Of a stretch of 64,000 nucleotides of DNA, positions 46,797-57,705 are shown piece after piece. Within the stretch, counting starts at the first letter, position 1. Every line of letters starts with the position of its first letter. Below the pieces are notes generated by a model. It was not told where the DNA came from. It saw only the letters and a program-made list of their open reading frames with translations, and made no database searches. The translations under genes and the position numbers were made by a program. This DNA comes from Nomia melanderi (lineage: Eukaryota; Arthropoda; Insecta; Hymenoptera; Halictidae), in the NCBI RefSeq assembly GCF_051020985.1, contig NC_134999.1, positions 27,127,160 to 27,191,159 on the forward strand, given 5' to 3'.

Positions 46797-47148
46797 ACAT
46801 TGATTTGATATTTGTCGTGACCTTTAATAGTCAACAGGAAAAGAATGAGTATGATAAACGTTTTCATTGTAAGAAATGACATAGGGTAGTATACAACACC
46901 ACGAAAGTTGTATCAACAACGATGTGTGTTTCTTACTAACTTTTATACAAATAATGTATTTCGCTTCGATGGGACAAGGTCTCGTCCGTACAGATACAAT
47001 TTCGAAATGGCAGGTCACATAAATGACTAATTACTATAAGGCTGTCGTAAGGCTATCGTAAGACTGTCACAAAATTGATTCAAGTCTAATCCTGAAAAAC
47101 TGATCCACAGAGTAAGACTGTTCCACAAGGCACTTACGACGTCATTTT

Positions 47149-47403
47149 TTAAGAGAATCGCGCTAGATCATTAGCTTTCCCTAGGAACGTCGACAGGAAA
47201 AGCGTCCTTATCCTGATCGGTTCATCCCTTGTTGCAACTCCAACATTTGCAGGCCTTTGACAAGCATTGACAAACGACACTGCGTCTGGACAGTGCCGTC
47301 GCTTACGCAGATTCCTAGCCAGTTTTCCGACGTTTCTCACAGTTTCGAGTGCCATTTCGGTTAATGTGATGAATTCAAAACTACTGTCTGGAGATACAGG
47401 CAA
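47149..47403 (-). other. Exon-like minus-strand segment containing KLARNLRKR
   Basis: Minus strand: acceptor-like GTATCTCCAG near 47,396 precedes an open frame of about 84 codons with balanced composition (EFITLTEMALETVRNVGKLA then RNLRKRRHC). A donor-like C|GTAAGC occurs within it. The segment is GC-richer than its surroundings. No family recognised. A similar phrase (HRLARNLKEG) occurs in the segment at 48.2-48.4 kb. Confidence 0.2.
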
Positions 47404-47526
47404 AACCTTTGGTCTTCAATCAGAAACTATCAGTGTTAGTTTCCTTCCTCTGATATCTGTATACTATAACCTAGACCAGTTTTGGACTATCAATATTCTC
47501 TTCGTATGGTTAGCTGGGGCAGCTTT

Positions 47527-47768
47527 TTAACACGTTAAGCGCCATGTCAGTCACCGATGACCGACTCTCCTGAAATACTTGAAAGCAGTCGTAATATTCA
47601 AGATAACCGATGTTGAATGAAAATATTTAATAACGTAACTAAGCTGATAACAGTATAATGCAAGGATTGTAATGCCAAATAGTGAATAATTGTTCCTGCT
47701 TTCTTTGACTACAAAAGAATGATTTTACGGAAAAACGGCCAACATTTTCGTGGCGCTTAACATGTTAA
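47527..47768. mobile_element. TTAA element, CAYGTTAAGCGCCA family
   Basis: Left TTAACACGTTAAGCGCCATG and, on the minus strand, right TTAACATGTTAAGCGCCACG differ at two of 20 positions. 242 bp, non-coding; young-looking ends. Confidence 0.72.
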
Positions 47769-48199
47769 ATTCCAAAATTCTCAATCTTCTTTTTAGGATA
47801 ACATAACTTTTGCTTACATATATACATTAAATTGTTAACATTATATATTCAATATACGCTAACATTTATTTGAAATGGCATTTCAAAGAAATAGATTTCA
47901 GATTCAAATTTCAAGTCTGTAGTATCAAATTTCAAATTTCAAGAAATTTTGAGAAACGTTGAGCTAGAAGTTTCGTGCTGAAAAGACAACGAACTTAGGA
48001 TTCCATCAGTATTAGAACAGTAGAACTTCGATGCCCTAGTGATTCTTCTATTTCAACAGTTCTCTTTCTTCTTGAGTGCCGTAATGCTCATGTCATAAAG
48101 TACATACTAGGCCTAGATTACTAATAGTTCTTTTTTTCATTGATCGATTCACCGCAGTTTCGTTCCTTTGAAACAATTGTCCCTAGAACCGCACCAGTA

Positions 48200-48460
48200 C
48201 TAAACTACTGGGATCCTTAGGGGCTGGCAGTGTTCCATCTTTAATACTTCTGTCCTTTCGTTACTGGGCACCTGGATTCCTAGTTCGAACTGGGCATGGT
48301 CTTCATGAGGTCTGTCCAAGTAGGTCTTCCGCGAACAAGAGCCCTCTTTGAGGTTGCGAGCCAGGCGATGAATCACGTGAAGGGCCAAAGCCATAAAAGA
48401 ATGGGACATCGCCTCTGCGTGAATGTGTCTCACAAAAGGGACTGGTCGTGTAAATACACA
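48200..48460 (-). other. Exon-like minus-strand segment (HIHAEAMSHSFMALALHVIH)
   Basis: Open minus frame of roughly 85 codons in a GC-richer patch, upstream of an in-frame TAG. An AG lies at GACCAG near 48,444, but without a convincing pyrimidine tract. No family recognised; unproven as coding. Confidence 0.2.
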
Positions 48461-48533
48461 TCACAGTTGTATTTGTAACAGTGCCTCACTTACAGATTAC
48501 GCAGTAGGAACATCGATTCTTTTGTGGCGTGGT

Positions 48534-49116
48534 TTAACACTAGACTTACAGAATCCGTCAATTTGACGAATATTGTATGCCATGAATATTATTTGGTGAA
48601 AATGGAATCTACAAAAGGGTGAAAATGTTAATTTCTTTGGGGAAACAAATGAACTTTTGCTTTGAGAGACACAGAACAGTTTTGCGACGATGAAACAGTT
48701 ATTAGGAGTACAGGTTACTTGAAACGAATAAAAATTGTGGGATACGCCGATTTTTATGTTAATCGAATTTCAATGGTTGAATCCCTTTGATATTTAGTTT
48801 TTTAGAACCAAACGCAATACATTTATATTATCGATTCAAAGATTCCTTACGGTGAAAATGAAGTAAAGTTTCATTAATCTTTACTAATTTAAATAGTTTC
48901 TTTTACTTTACGGAATTCGTCGATTTGAAGGATATTAAATTTCATAAATATTACTCGACGAAAATTTATGTCAATTTTGATAACAATTATACGAATACGT
49001 ATCCCAATTTTGTATTCTTGAAACTGTAATTTCCAAAATCTGTATAAACGAACACCTATTTTTCTAGGAACAATACTCCAAAGTGTGCAGTACAATGTCC
49101 GTGAATCTAGTGTTAA
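48534..49116. mobile_element. TTAA element, CACTAGA family
   Basis: Left TTAACACTAGACTTACAGA and, on the minus strand, right TTAACACTAGATTCACGGA. Intact TTAA on both sides, 583 bp. The subterminal phrases AATTCGTCGATTTGA and ATCCGTCAATTTGA recur inside. Confidence 0.65.
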
Positions 49117-49766
49117 AGGTCGAAGTAGCTTAGCGACCTAAAAATAATACTTGTGTTTGAAATCCGTTTTTTATTTCGAGTAAATGAGATTGCATAAACA
49201 TCTTTTCATTGGCACTTCATAATTAATTAATGGAAATACATTCATGATTGAAAACACAAACGAGTGTTACCGCCTATATGACAAACGCATAAAAAGTAGG
49301 TGAGATTTTTAACGAGTATTGACTTGTGACGAAATGGTGAACATTTGAAAGGAAAGATACATTTCTCGGTTTAAGTCTTTATGTAAAAATGTATATCTGT
49401 TTAAATTGAAATACAAGACAGTACTCGGTAATAATTTCAAATAAATAGGACAGAAACATGTGGAAATGTGCAATGCAGTCTTTAAAAGTGCCATTTTGAG
49501 AAGAACACGGTTAAAGATCCGGTGCAGCACTTATAAAATTAATAAGTTTTATAAATTCTTAATATTTAAAAACATTATATATAAGGAATAATCTTCTACT
49601 AATAAAATTAATGAAAATAAAATTAAAATTTTAATCAGCAAAACAGTAAAATCTTAATTTTATCTTGAGCCTTCTATTCCTGGGCATTGCGAGTACCCTT
49701 CCAATTGTTAACTTTCTTTGTTCCCCTCTTTTCTTGTACTTTTTGTTGCTTTCCGAGTCTCCTCAG
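49117..49766. other. AT-rich DNA, no gene seen
   Basis: No supported feature until a long pyrimidine tract begins near 49,700. Confidence 0.45.
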
Positions 49767-49881
49767 CGGCTGCCGTCAGAAAATGGTCAGCTACTTGGAT
49801 GCGGAGCGTCTCTGCCGCTACGTTGAAATTGTAACAGTCGAGGCCAATGGCGAGATTCAGAAATTACATTATCGTCAGTAA
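49767..49881 (+). other. Candidate coding exon (YLDAERLCRYVEIVTVEANG)
   Basis: A strong acceptor (long pyrimidine tract, then CCGAGTCTCCTCAG ending at 49,766) is followed by an open frame that reads GCRQKMVSYLDAERLCRYVE then IVTVEANGEIQKLHYRQ and stops at TAA 49,879. Codon use is GC-rich and balanced, unlike the surrounding AT-rich DNA. The ATG at 49,783 could also start a 32-residue peptide. A donor-like CA|GTAACC overlaps the stop, so it could be internal. No family recognised and no partner exon found. Confidence 0.35.
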
Positions 49882-50110
49882 CCGTTTTAGTGGCAAGCGG
49901 CGTGTTCGCTCTTTTACGTTACACTGTCTAAAAGTGTCAGCCTATCGGTTCGTGTAATCAATTAAGTTTATTTGTTTTCCTTCTAATCACTTATTTTTAT
50001 TTTTGTTATTACCTGCTTAGAAATGGAAAAATGGAACGATCGCAATATTTAGAATATTACGATGGCACTTTTCGACCGCGTTTATGCAAAGACCTGTGGC
50101 GGTCAAACGG
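49882..50110. other. AT-rich DNA, no gene seen
   Basis: No supported feature between the candidate exon and the next TTAA end. Confidence 0.4.
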
Positions 50111-52315
50111 TTAACGCTAGAACTACTTAGCAATGAGATCGACTAATTTGTTATACAAATTACCAGAGTGCATTCATTTGAGTTTTGATTTACTTATATC
50201 TTGGAATGCGTATTATGAAATCAATTTGTTTGATAATTTCTCAGAAAGATATCTGTATTTTAATAATTATAAAAGAAGGAATTCGAAATGGATCATTATG
50301 ATTCAGACACCGTTTTATAGACATTTTTATAGTAGCTCTATTAAATTTTGTTATTGGAAACAATGTTTGGCGCTAGTATCCACATAAGTACATTCAAATA
50401 CTCGTTATTATTGCATTCAGACTCCCCTAAAAAGCGAGTTAATGGTTCATCGCTACTTAAATGTTCATAAATTAGCGTCACATCCGCCGACATTTTTTAA
50501 AACGGTGGTTTATACGTGTATCCAGCAAAATTACTCGAACTATAACATTCTACAATGTATCCAATGCATTAATCCTTCAACGTACAATTTTTTACAGTAA
50601 TTCAATTGAATTTTAAATCACTTTTTCAACTTTTTCTTCTTTGATTATCAAGAGAAAACTGATTTCATTCGATTGGTCATAGTAAACGTTTTTCCTACAT
50701 GCTTATAATAAGCAAAACATATTTTTGTACTCGCATGAATATGTAAAGTTCATTGTTATTTGCCAACTCCGGCGAGAGCACATGGTCATTCATTAATTCA
50801 TTAGTTCAAGTTCATTTATGAATTCATTATATCTACATAAATGTTAAAAATAAGATTCGCATGATATTTTTTAATTAAAATAATATTATAGTGGATCGAT
50901 TCAAATTTTTGTATATCCCTTACGAGACACCATGCATAATATATGCACGTATACACAGCATATTCTGTGAGAAGACCTGGACAAAATATAATTTGTTTCA
51001 TTTGAGATGTTAAGTGTCCATATTCTAACTATTACTGGCCATTATATTTAAAGTTCGCGTCTCACGTAGTTTCGCTAAACATTTAAAAATTTAAGAAATT
51101 TTTTACATTGAATTCTTTTATTATTTAATACGAGCAGTTCCCCGGCTAAAATAAATTCAGAAAACCGATACAGTTTCCAAAAGAATCGATGAATAATTCA
51201 GCTCCGCCGTGCGCAAGTACACCTCCAAAGAATTATTTTTCCCGCGGTAATGCGAAAAGGTCAAACGATTCTAAGGCGAAATCAATCGAAGCCGGCTTAT
51301 TATTAGCGACTCGATCGATAAGAAATAATCTACATATCGGGCACCCGTGATTTTTCTTTCGATAACTCGTAAGGTATTTGTAAAAGTAGCTACTCAACCA
51401 GTATGCCCGTAACACTCTGATAGCATGCTCGATGTCGATTATCTTGAACTTCAGTTTTTTCCTCTATTATGTCATTGAGACGTGTGCTGGTCTCGTATGG
51501 TTGTCCATGCGCGTTACAACCATGACGACGACGATGCATTTGACTTGTAAAAGTGTTTTCATTTTCAAATGTTTTTACAATTATTGCATTGTTGTAACGA
51601 TATGATTAGACTTTGAGATTTTATGTAAATTTTCCGATTTACTATTCTACTTTTAAAAGTGTGGAAGTAAAAAAGAAATTTAGGTTCTGCTTTAAACATT
51701 ATTACTGCGTTTTATTTATGTTTCTGTTTGTTAGATTGTTTATATATAATATATTTTGTATATATATCTTTCATCGTAAGAATCAATAAATTCATCTTTA
51801 ATTACGTAAAATTACGTAAACGTTAGAATTTGATGGAACTCATAATACATTAGACTTTCCTCTTCGTTGTGGTTTCTACGGAGAATTATCGGTTAATTAA
51901 ATTCTGTTCAATTATTGGAAAGAACAGTGCATAATCTGTGACTGCTTATTAAGATCCAATTATGAGAATACAAGAAAACCCAATATTTCATGAATCATTG
52001 TCATTTTACTCTTACTAATTACACTTTGATAACTAATCATTTTGACTTATTATTCGGACACGTGTATAATTTACGTTTTTCAAACAGAACTTCTACTTTG
52101 CAATTTGTGTAGTAAAACAAAAAACATATCATCGAATATACGTATGAATAATTTATCTATAATTACATGATAAAAACAATTCCATGTGGAATTAAATAAA
52201 ATAGTATAATAATTGATGATGGATTAGTTAAACAGAGTAAATTCAAGTAAATTATTACAATTTTTATAGAGATTACATATCAATTATATCAAATGTTCGA
52301 TAGTTCTAGCGTTAA
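50111..52315. mobile_element. Possible long TTAA element, CGCTAGAACTA ends
   Basis: TTAACGCTAGAACTAC at 50,111 and, on the minus strand, TTAACGCTAGAACTATCG at 52,315 are inverted and both carry TTAA. The 2.2-kb interior has no transposase frame and may include later insertions. The two ends could instead belong to two separate solo elements. Confidence 0.35.
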
Positions 52316-53200
52316 AGCATACCATTTTAAGCGACTCTCACTGTGTCTAATGGTAACGCGTTCAGCGAAGATCGGTGTCAGTAAGAGTCGCCCTGTGTTC
52401 CCCTGAAAGAGTCGTAGCACACGCGACACTATCGAACACGTAGCCGTCTAACGATTACGCATCGCCGTTCACACATTTATCCGTGGTTCTTCATTCAACC
52501 AGTACTGTTAAGCGGTAACTGTAACTCATCGATGCCGCATTCAAAGGTCGGCCACTCGTTTTTCCATAATTATCCCGGCCGGTGTATCGTCAAGTATCTC
52601 AGCGCGGCGCGTTCCTTATTTTCCTCTCTCTTCCCCTTTTTCCCTTCCCCTTTTTCCTTGTTCGTTCCGTTATTTTATTTTCATACGCGAGTCATCATCT
52701 CCACCGCGGACAGGCAACAACCAGTTATCGATTGACTATTACGAGTAATGAAGACAAAAAACAAAGAGAGGAAAAAAGGGGGAGAAAGAAGGAGAAGAAG
52801 AAGGAACGAGTTTACGGCGAGCGTCTCCTACCGTGGGACATTGTGGAACGAGCGAGAGGCGGTGTATTATGTAATCCGTTCCACATCTCGGGACGCGTCG
52901 TACGTACTTACTTACGATTCTGTAATCGGCCGGTTATCGACAGGATCGAGCCTTGATTGTGTCACCGCGGCAGACACTGTTTTAAATAGTAGACACCGAT
53001 TTATTCTCTACACGGAACACTATGAAATCGATAACTGGTGGGAACTCTCTGAACGGGAGACGATTCGTTTCGCCGGAATTCGACGCGAATATTTTCTAAT
53101 CGCGGTGCATCTCTTGGGTCAACCTCTTCAAGGATACTGGCACATACGTAAACATTTGATTTTAGTCTAACATTAACGTCCATCGAACGGACACTTACTT
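52316..53200. promoter_or_regulatory. GC-rich islet with a 140-codon ORF
   Basis: Starts directly after the TTAA end at 52,315. It contains an ATG-initiated + frame, 52,748-53,170: a Lys/Arg run, then TASVSYRGTLWNEREAVYYV and on to LLGQPLQGYWHIRKHLILV. The protein is not recognised and overlapping frames are open too, so I treat the islet as possible regulatory or first-exon sequence, with the ORF unproven. Confidence 0.25.
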
Positions 53201-53461
53201 TTTCTTCGTATGTTGTATATATGGATAATAATTTGACAAATTAATTCTAATTGTTTTTTCACAATATGAAAGTACTTGAAATGGTCAATGCATATAGCCA
53301 CGCGTCAATTATTGCACTGATAAAATGTACCTTTCCTTTTTTTGTGATATATAAACTGCACAACGTTTGCGAGTTTTCCTCGGTAAACTTGTTTCAATGA
53401 ATGCTCTAGTTATAATGCTCCAAAAAATGGTGCGCGTACATGCGCTAATGATGCAAATGGG

Positions 53462-53920
53462 TTATCCCTTTGCACTCGAGAGGCGACTCAAAGTCGCTAT
53501 TCGATTTGACATAAGAAAATCTGAAAATCGGATATTCAGTACTAAATTTGATGTCATGTAATTAAACGTGAAACATCGAAATATTGAGTCGTTGGAAAAG
53601 TTTTCATGCTTTCAGTTTTTAGATTTAGTTTGGTAGCTCAACTGTTCGCTGCTTAAACCAAAACTAAGTAAAAACGAAGAAAGAAGTGTCCTTTATACGG
53701 GTTACAATAGTTTGAAAGCAGATGTTATTTGCTTCGTAGGAAAACATTTTTTTGTTAACCAGGTACAAAGAACTTTAAAATGTTTGTATTAGTCCAATAA
53801 AATGGCTCTATCCCTTGATTCCTGCGTTATTTCTATGTAATACAGACAAAATTTAGCTTCTGTTTCGTTAAAAAATTATATAGTATGCAGCACAAAAAAC
53901 TTTCGAGTGCAAAAGATTAA
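53462..53920. mobile_element. TTAA-type element, CCCTTTGCACTCG family, long form
   Basis: Left CCCTTTGCACTCGAGAGGCG after TTAT. Right, on the minus strand, is TTAATCTTTTGCACTCGAAA. 459 bp. It contains the repeat shared with 38.7 and 42.5 kb, which ties that dispersed repeat to this family. Confidence 0.55.
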
Positions 53921-55137
53921 CCTCTCTCCACAGAATTACGACTAAGACACGCCATGAAGATTTGTAGATTAATTTGATAAGAATTAAAGTTGTTCATTGT
54001 CCGCACATCAAAGTAAAATATTTATTTTACTAATTTATTATCTTTAAAGTAAGAACCAAAAGTACTTTGAACCGTAAGGAATTAATACTTTTTATGTCTG
54101 ATATGTTTGTTTGAGAAGTTGCAGGGTAATTGATCAGGGATAATTTAATGAACATAGGACCAATTTTGTCATTAGATTGAGTTAAAAATAGAGTGGCCAT
54201 TGGTATGGATTTTGTCAGTGCATTCCATTTACGTTGCAAATTTTCAGCTGCGGTGAAAAACCACCCATAAATATTGGTTAAAGGATTTTTGGAACCAACT
54301 GTTGTTCTTATACTGAATTCAGTGTGAATGATCACTCCGATTAAAAATAATTTTCTTCAAATTTATGACAATTTAGAATACTTGAAGATTAGCTGAAGAT
54401 TATATAAATATTACTTCAATCACCTTAGTGATGTTATTATGTAATAATATTACTGTTATATAGTAATACTATTGCATTTAATAAAATTAACAATATTACT
54501 ATTTTTGTAAATTTACTATTAATAATTTGTCGATATTTAAAATGGAAATTATTTATTTTTTGATACCTAGACAGTGCTCGTTTTGTTAATAGAACAGCTC
54601 TATCCTATACACATTATATAGACACACAAATGAATATAAATTCGAAATATTCTTCAGCAAAGAAAATCTTATCGAGTTATAATAACTTTTTGATTTTTAT
54701 GAAATATCAATCTTAAATTAGGCGAAATATAATGGATTAGTCATCGCGGGACCTAATACCTCTTTGGTCGTCGATAAATGAACGCACGTCACGAGTGCCG
54801 TCAGTATTCAATGAACGTAGGTCGTCGGCGACGATTACTTATTCGAAAGGATTATTATTAGTTGTCTGCCTCTGCTGTAGAAAATATCAATTTTGTCAAA
54901 TTGAAACCGACCATGAAGCCTACGTTCACTGTTACATCTAATCTCGTATCCACGAGATTATTAGCACCATTCACATTTTAAAATTCTTTGAGTAACAAGT
55001 CATTCTGCGTAGCGAATATCTATGGAGATCCACATTTTTATGAACAAGTTGTATTAAAGTGGAATTAAGTGGGACGTTATTTCTTGTAGCAATAGCTTTG
55101 ACAGATGACAAATAACTTACAACTCCCTGAAATTCTA
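53921..55137. other. AT-rich DNA, one unexplained minus ORF
   Basis: A minus frame, 54,335-54,030 (101 codons; ENLQRKWNALTKSIPMATLF), has less biased composition than most chance frames but no splice or family support. 54,740-54,860 is a small GC-richer patch. Confidence 0.3.
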
Positions 55138-55513
55138 TTAACCCCTTACTCTATGATTTCTTTCTCAACTATGATCGATACCACTACTTTGCCATTAATA
55201 AATTATTGAAAAAGGAGAAAAATAGTAGGTATATTGTATGTCTATGTTTCTTCTGAAGTATGATTGTTAATAACAGACCAATAATATTGAATTATGAATT
55301 AAAAAGGATTATTCAATAATAATATTAAGTAAGAATATTTATATTATTCAATTCTTTTGAATTCAAAATTCAATGTTATTTTTTTGTTATCAATAATTAT
55401 ACATACTTTAGAGCAAATATATGCATATAATATGGATAGAATTTTTATCCTTGTTAAATTCTGTTTAAAGTAATTACCAGGAGTTTGACATATTGTCATA
55501 AGACAAAGGGTTA
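55138..55513. mobile_element. TTAA element, CCCCTT family
   Basis: Left TTAACCCCTTACTCTATG. Right, on the minus strand, is GTAACCCTTTGTCTTATG. 376 bp. Homologous to 27,995-28,191. Confidence 0.5.
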
Positions 55514-56898
55514 CACCTTGTATTTTACTATTTCTTTAAACATTCAATAACTTATAAATGCATAAAAATTCGTGATTTAGTGATTAGTAATACAGGGTAT
55601 CTTGCGAATGTAGGTTCCAACTAAAAAGAATGTGCTTCTACGCAAAAATGAACTAAAAATATAAACTAACATTGGAATCTCATTTTTTTCATTCACTTCT
55701 AGTTGAGACAAAATATTCAAACTGGATTTTCAGGAAAATCATGTTTTAAATGGAAAAAATGTTATTCCATAAATTTTTTATTTTTTCTCGCAAAGAATCA
55801 GATTCATTTCGATTGTGTTTGAAGTTACAGGAAACAGATTATAATTCTGTCTAGAGGAACATCAAAAAAGAGTTATAAGGAAGATAATGGTATCATCACT
55901 ATTTAATATCGTCATACAAGAACCATTATATACAGGATGAATCGTGATTCATAGTAAAACCGGAAAGGAAAAGATTCAATGTCCAGGAAACCAATAAAAA
56001 ATATATTAGATTGTGTCAGGAATAGTTTTCCCTGCGGATGGCAAAATTTCAATGTTTTAACCAAATTAATTTAACGTACATCTTTTATTGAAAATTCTTA
56101 ACTTTATAAATAACTATTATATAATAATTATTTATGATTCAACCGAAGAAAATTTAATTTTCTCAAAGAGATTCATTTTTGGAGAAACTGAAATTGAAAT
56201 TTTGATTTTATTGGTTTAATCTTGTATACATTGCCATTGGTAAATCATTATTTCTTTTATTATTAACTTAGGACTACTTTGTTGGATCGATCACAAGTTT
56301 TATAGGAAGCACTGTTAGCTTTTATTTCCAGTAGAAACAGTAACCCATAGACAGACATAATCATGTGTTCCAACATACGCAATGAAATTTCGAATGCTGC
56401 TTTCATAAAAATGAAACCACTTACGGTAAAATCTTAATTCACATTTTTAAGTTATTTGCGAAAAATTTATTTTAACATTAATATTTTTTCTCCAAAAATT
56501 TTCTAATATAGAAAATAACTTCTTTAAATTCTGAATTTAGATAATTTGATATTTGTATATTTGCATAAACTAGTATTGTTATTTTTCTTAGAAAATATGC
56601 AGATACATACAACAAAGTTGTTTCTAAATTACTTTAATATTTGATGATTGTTCTTTATACCGATAATTTAATTGTATACATTCTTATGGATTTAGAATCA
56701 CTTTAGAAATAATAATATACAAACAGTATAATAATCTTGGATTCTTGTATATATATTTCAGTGTAAACACATTTTAAGAAAATATTTACTAAAAATTTAT
56801 TTATAAAATGTAAATATAGTTCGAGCACCGTCCTTATAGTATGAACTAGAGAAAATCTGAATCTACATAAAGATCCATAGTCTACTTATCATCGACAG
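55514..56898. other. AT-rich DNA, no gene seen
   Basis: No supported feature. Phrases ATACAGGGTATC (55,592) and ATACAGGATGAATC (55,933) resemble each other and may be old repeat ends. Confidence 0.45.
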
Positions 56899-57174
56899 GA
56901 ACGAGTTTTGTTTGCTTTTCTTATTCTTGTATTATTTGTCTTGGAAATCACATCTGCCAGTCCCCCAGCCCCTGACAAACTTTTAAGAAACTTTTTTTTA
57001 CGTCGCGGAGTTTCCGAGCATACTGAGGCCATCCACGTGAAGTCCCATAACGAGGTTACGCCATTCATCGACACGAAAGTCTATGAACAGAAATGCAGAA
57101 GGGGAATCGGAGTCACTGCAAGGTACTCTGCAGTGCCATTGATGAAGTCTCTACCGGACGTGTTTTACCTTTAA
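56899..57174 (+). other. Candidate exon with signal-peptide-like start
   Basis: After an acceptor-like ATCATCGACAG the frame reads ERVLFAFLILVLFVLEITSA, a good signal-peptide core. SPPAPDKLLRNFFLRRGVSE follows, then HNEVTPFIDTKVYEQKCRRG, and TAA at 57,172. A donor-like GCAAG|GTACTC lies near 57,121. Codon use is GC-rich against an AT-rich background. There is no ATG, so an upstream exon would be needed. Dibasic sites and a single Cys suit a processed secreted peptide, but no family is recognised. Confidence 0.3.
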
Positions 57175-57309
57175 CAAAGAATTAAAGTGGAATTCATACG
57201 GCCGTTTTAAGTGACCTTCGAATAATAGACTTTTAAATTCTGTGAATTGATATCATGACCAATCAGAGGACATGTATCCTCTTTTTCAAATACATGTATA
57301 TTATTACAC

Positions 57310-57705
57310 AAAGGCACGTACACGTGTGACTTCTATGTTCTTTCACCAAATTTAATTTTAGTCTGCGAAATTGTAGAATAAATATTCGTGAATTGTGATT
57401 TGTTATTGAATTAATTATTAAATTGAAATAAAAAATTGGATTAACATCTAAATGCTTATTTTATGTTGGAAAGGTAGTATAACAGTAGAAATCAGTGAAA
57501 ATATAAGACACGTGCACGAGTAACTTCAATGTTCTTATTCTTGAATTTGTTTTTAGTTTATAAAACTGAAAATGAATACTTGTCGGTAGTGATTGTTATT
57601 GAATTGAGTAATTATCAAGATTAAAATTGAAATTCGATCGTCACTCGAGAGTTTAATTTATGTTGAAAAGGGAATGTAACAGTAGAAATCAGTGAAAATG
57701 TAAGC
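57310..57705 (+). repeat. Tandem dimer, unit about 195 bp
   Basis: Two diverged units. Both begin near CACGTGTGACTTC / CACGAGTAACTTC followed by ATGTTCTT, and both end with AACAGTAGAAATCAGTGAAA. Confidence 0.75.

Noticed and set aside
54030..54335. 101-codon minus frame as a chemoreceptor fragment
   Set aside because: Composition is plausible, but no receptor signature, splice site or neighbouring homologous segment could be seen.
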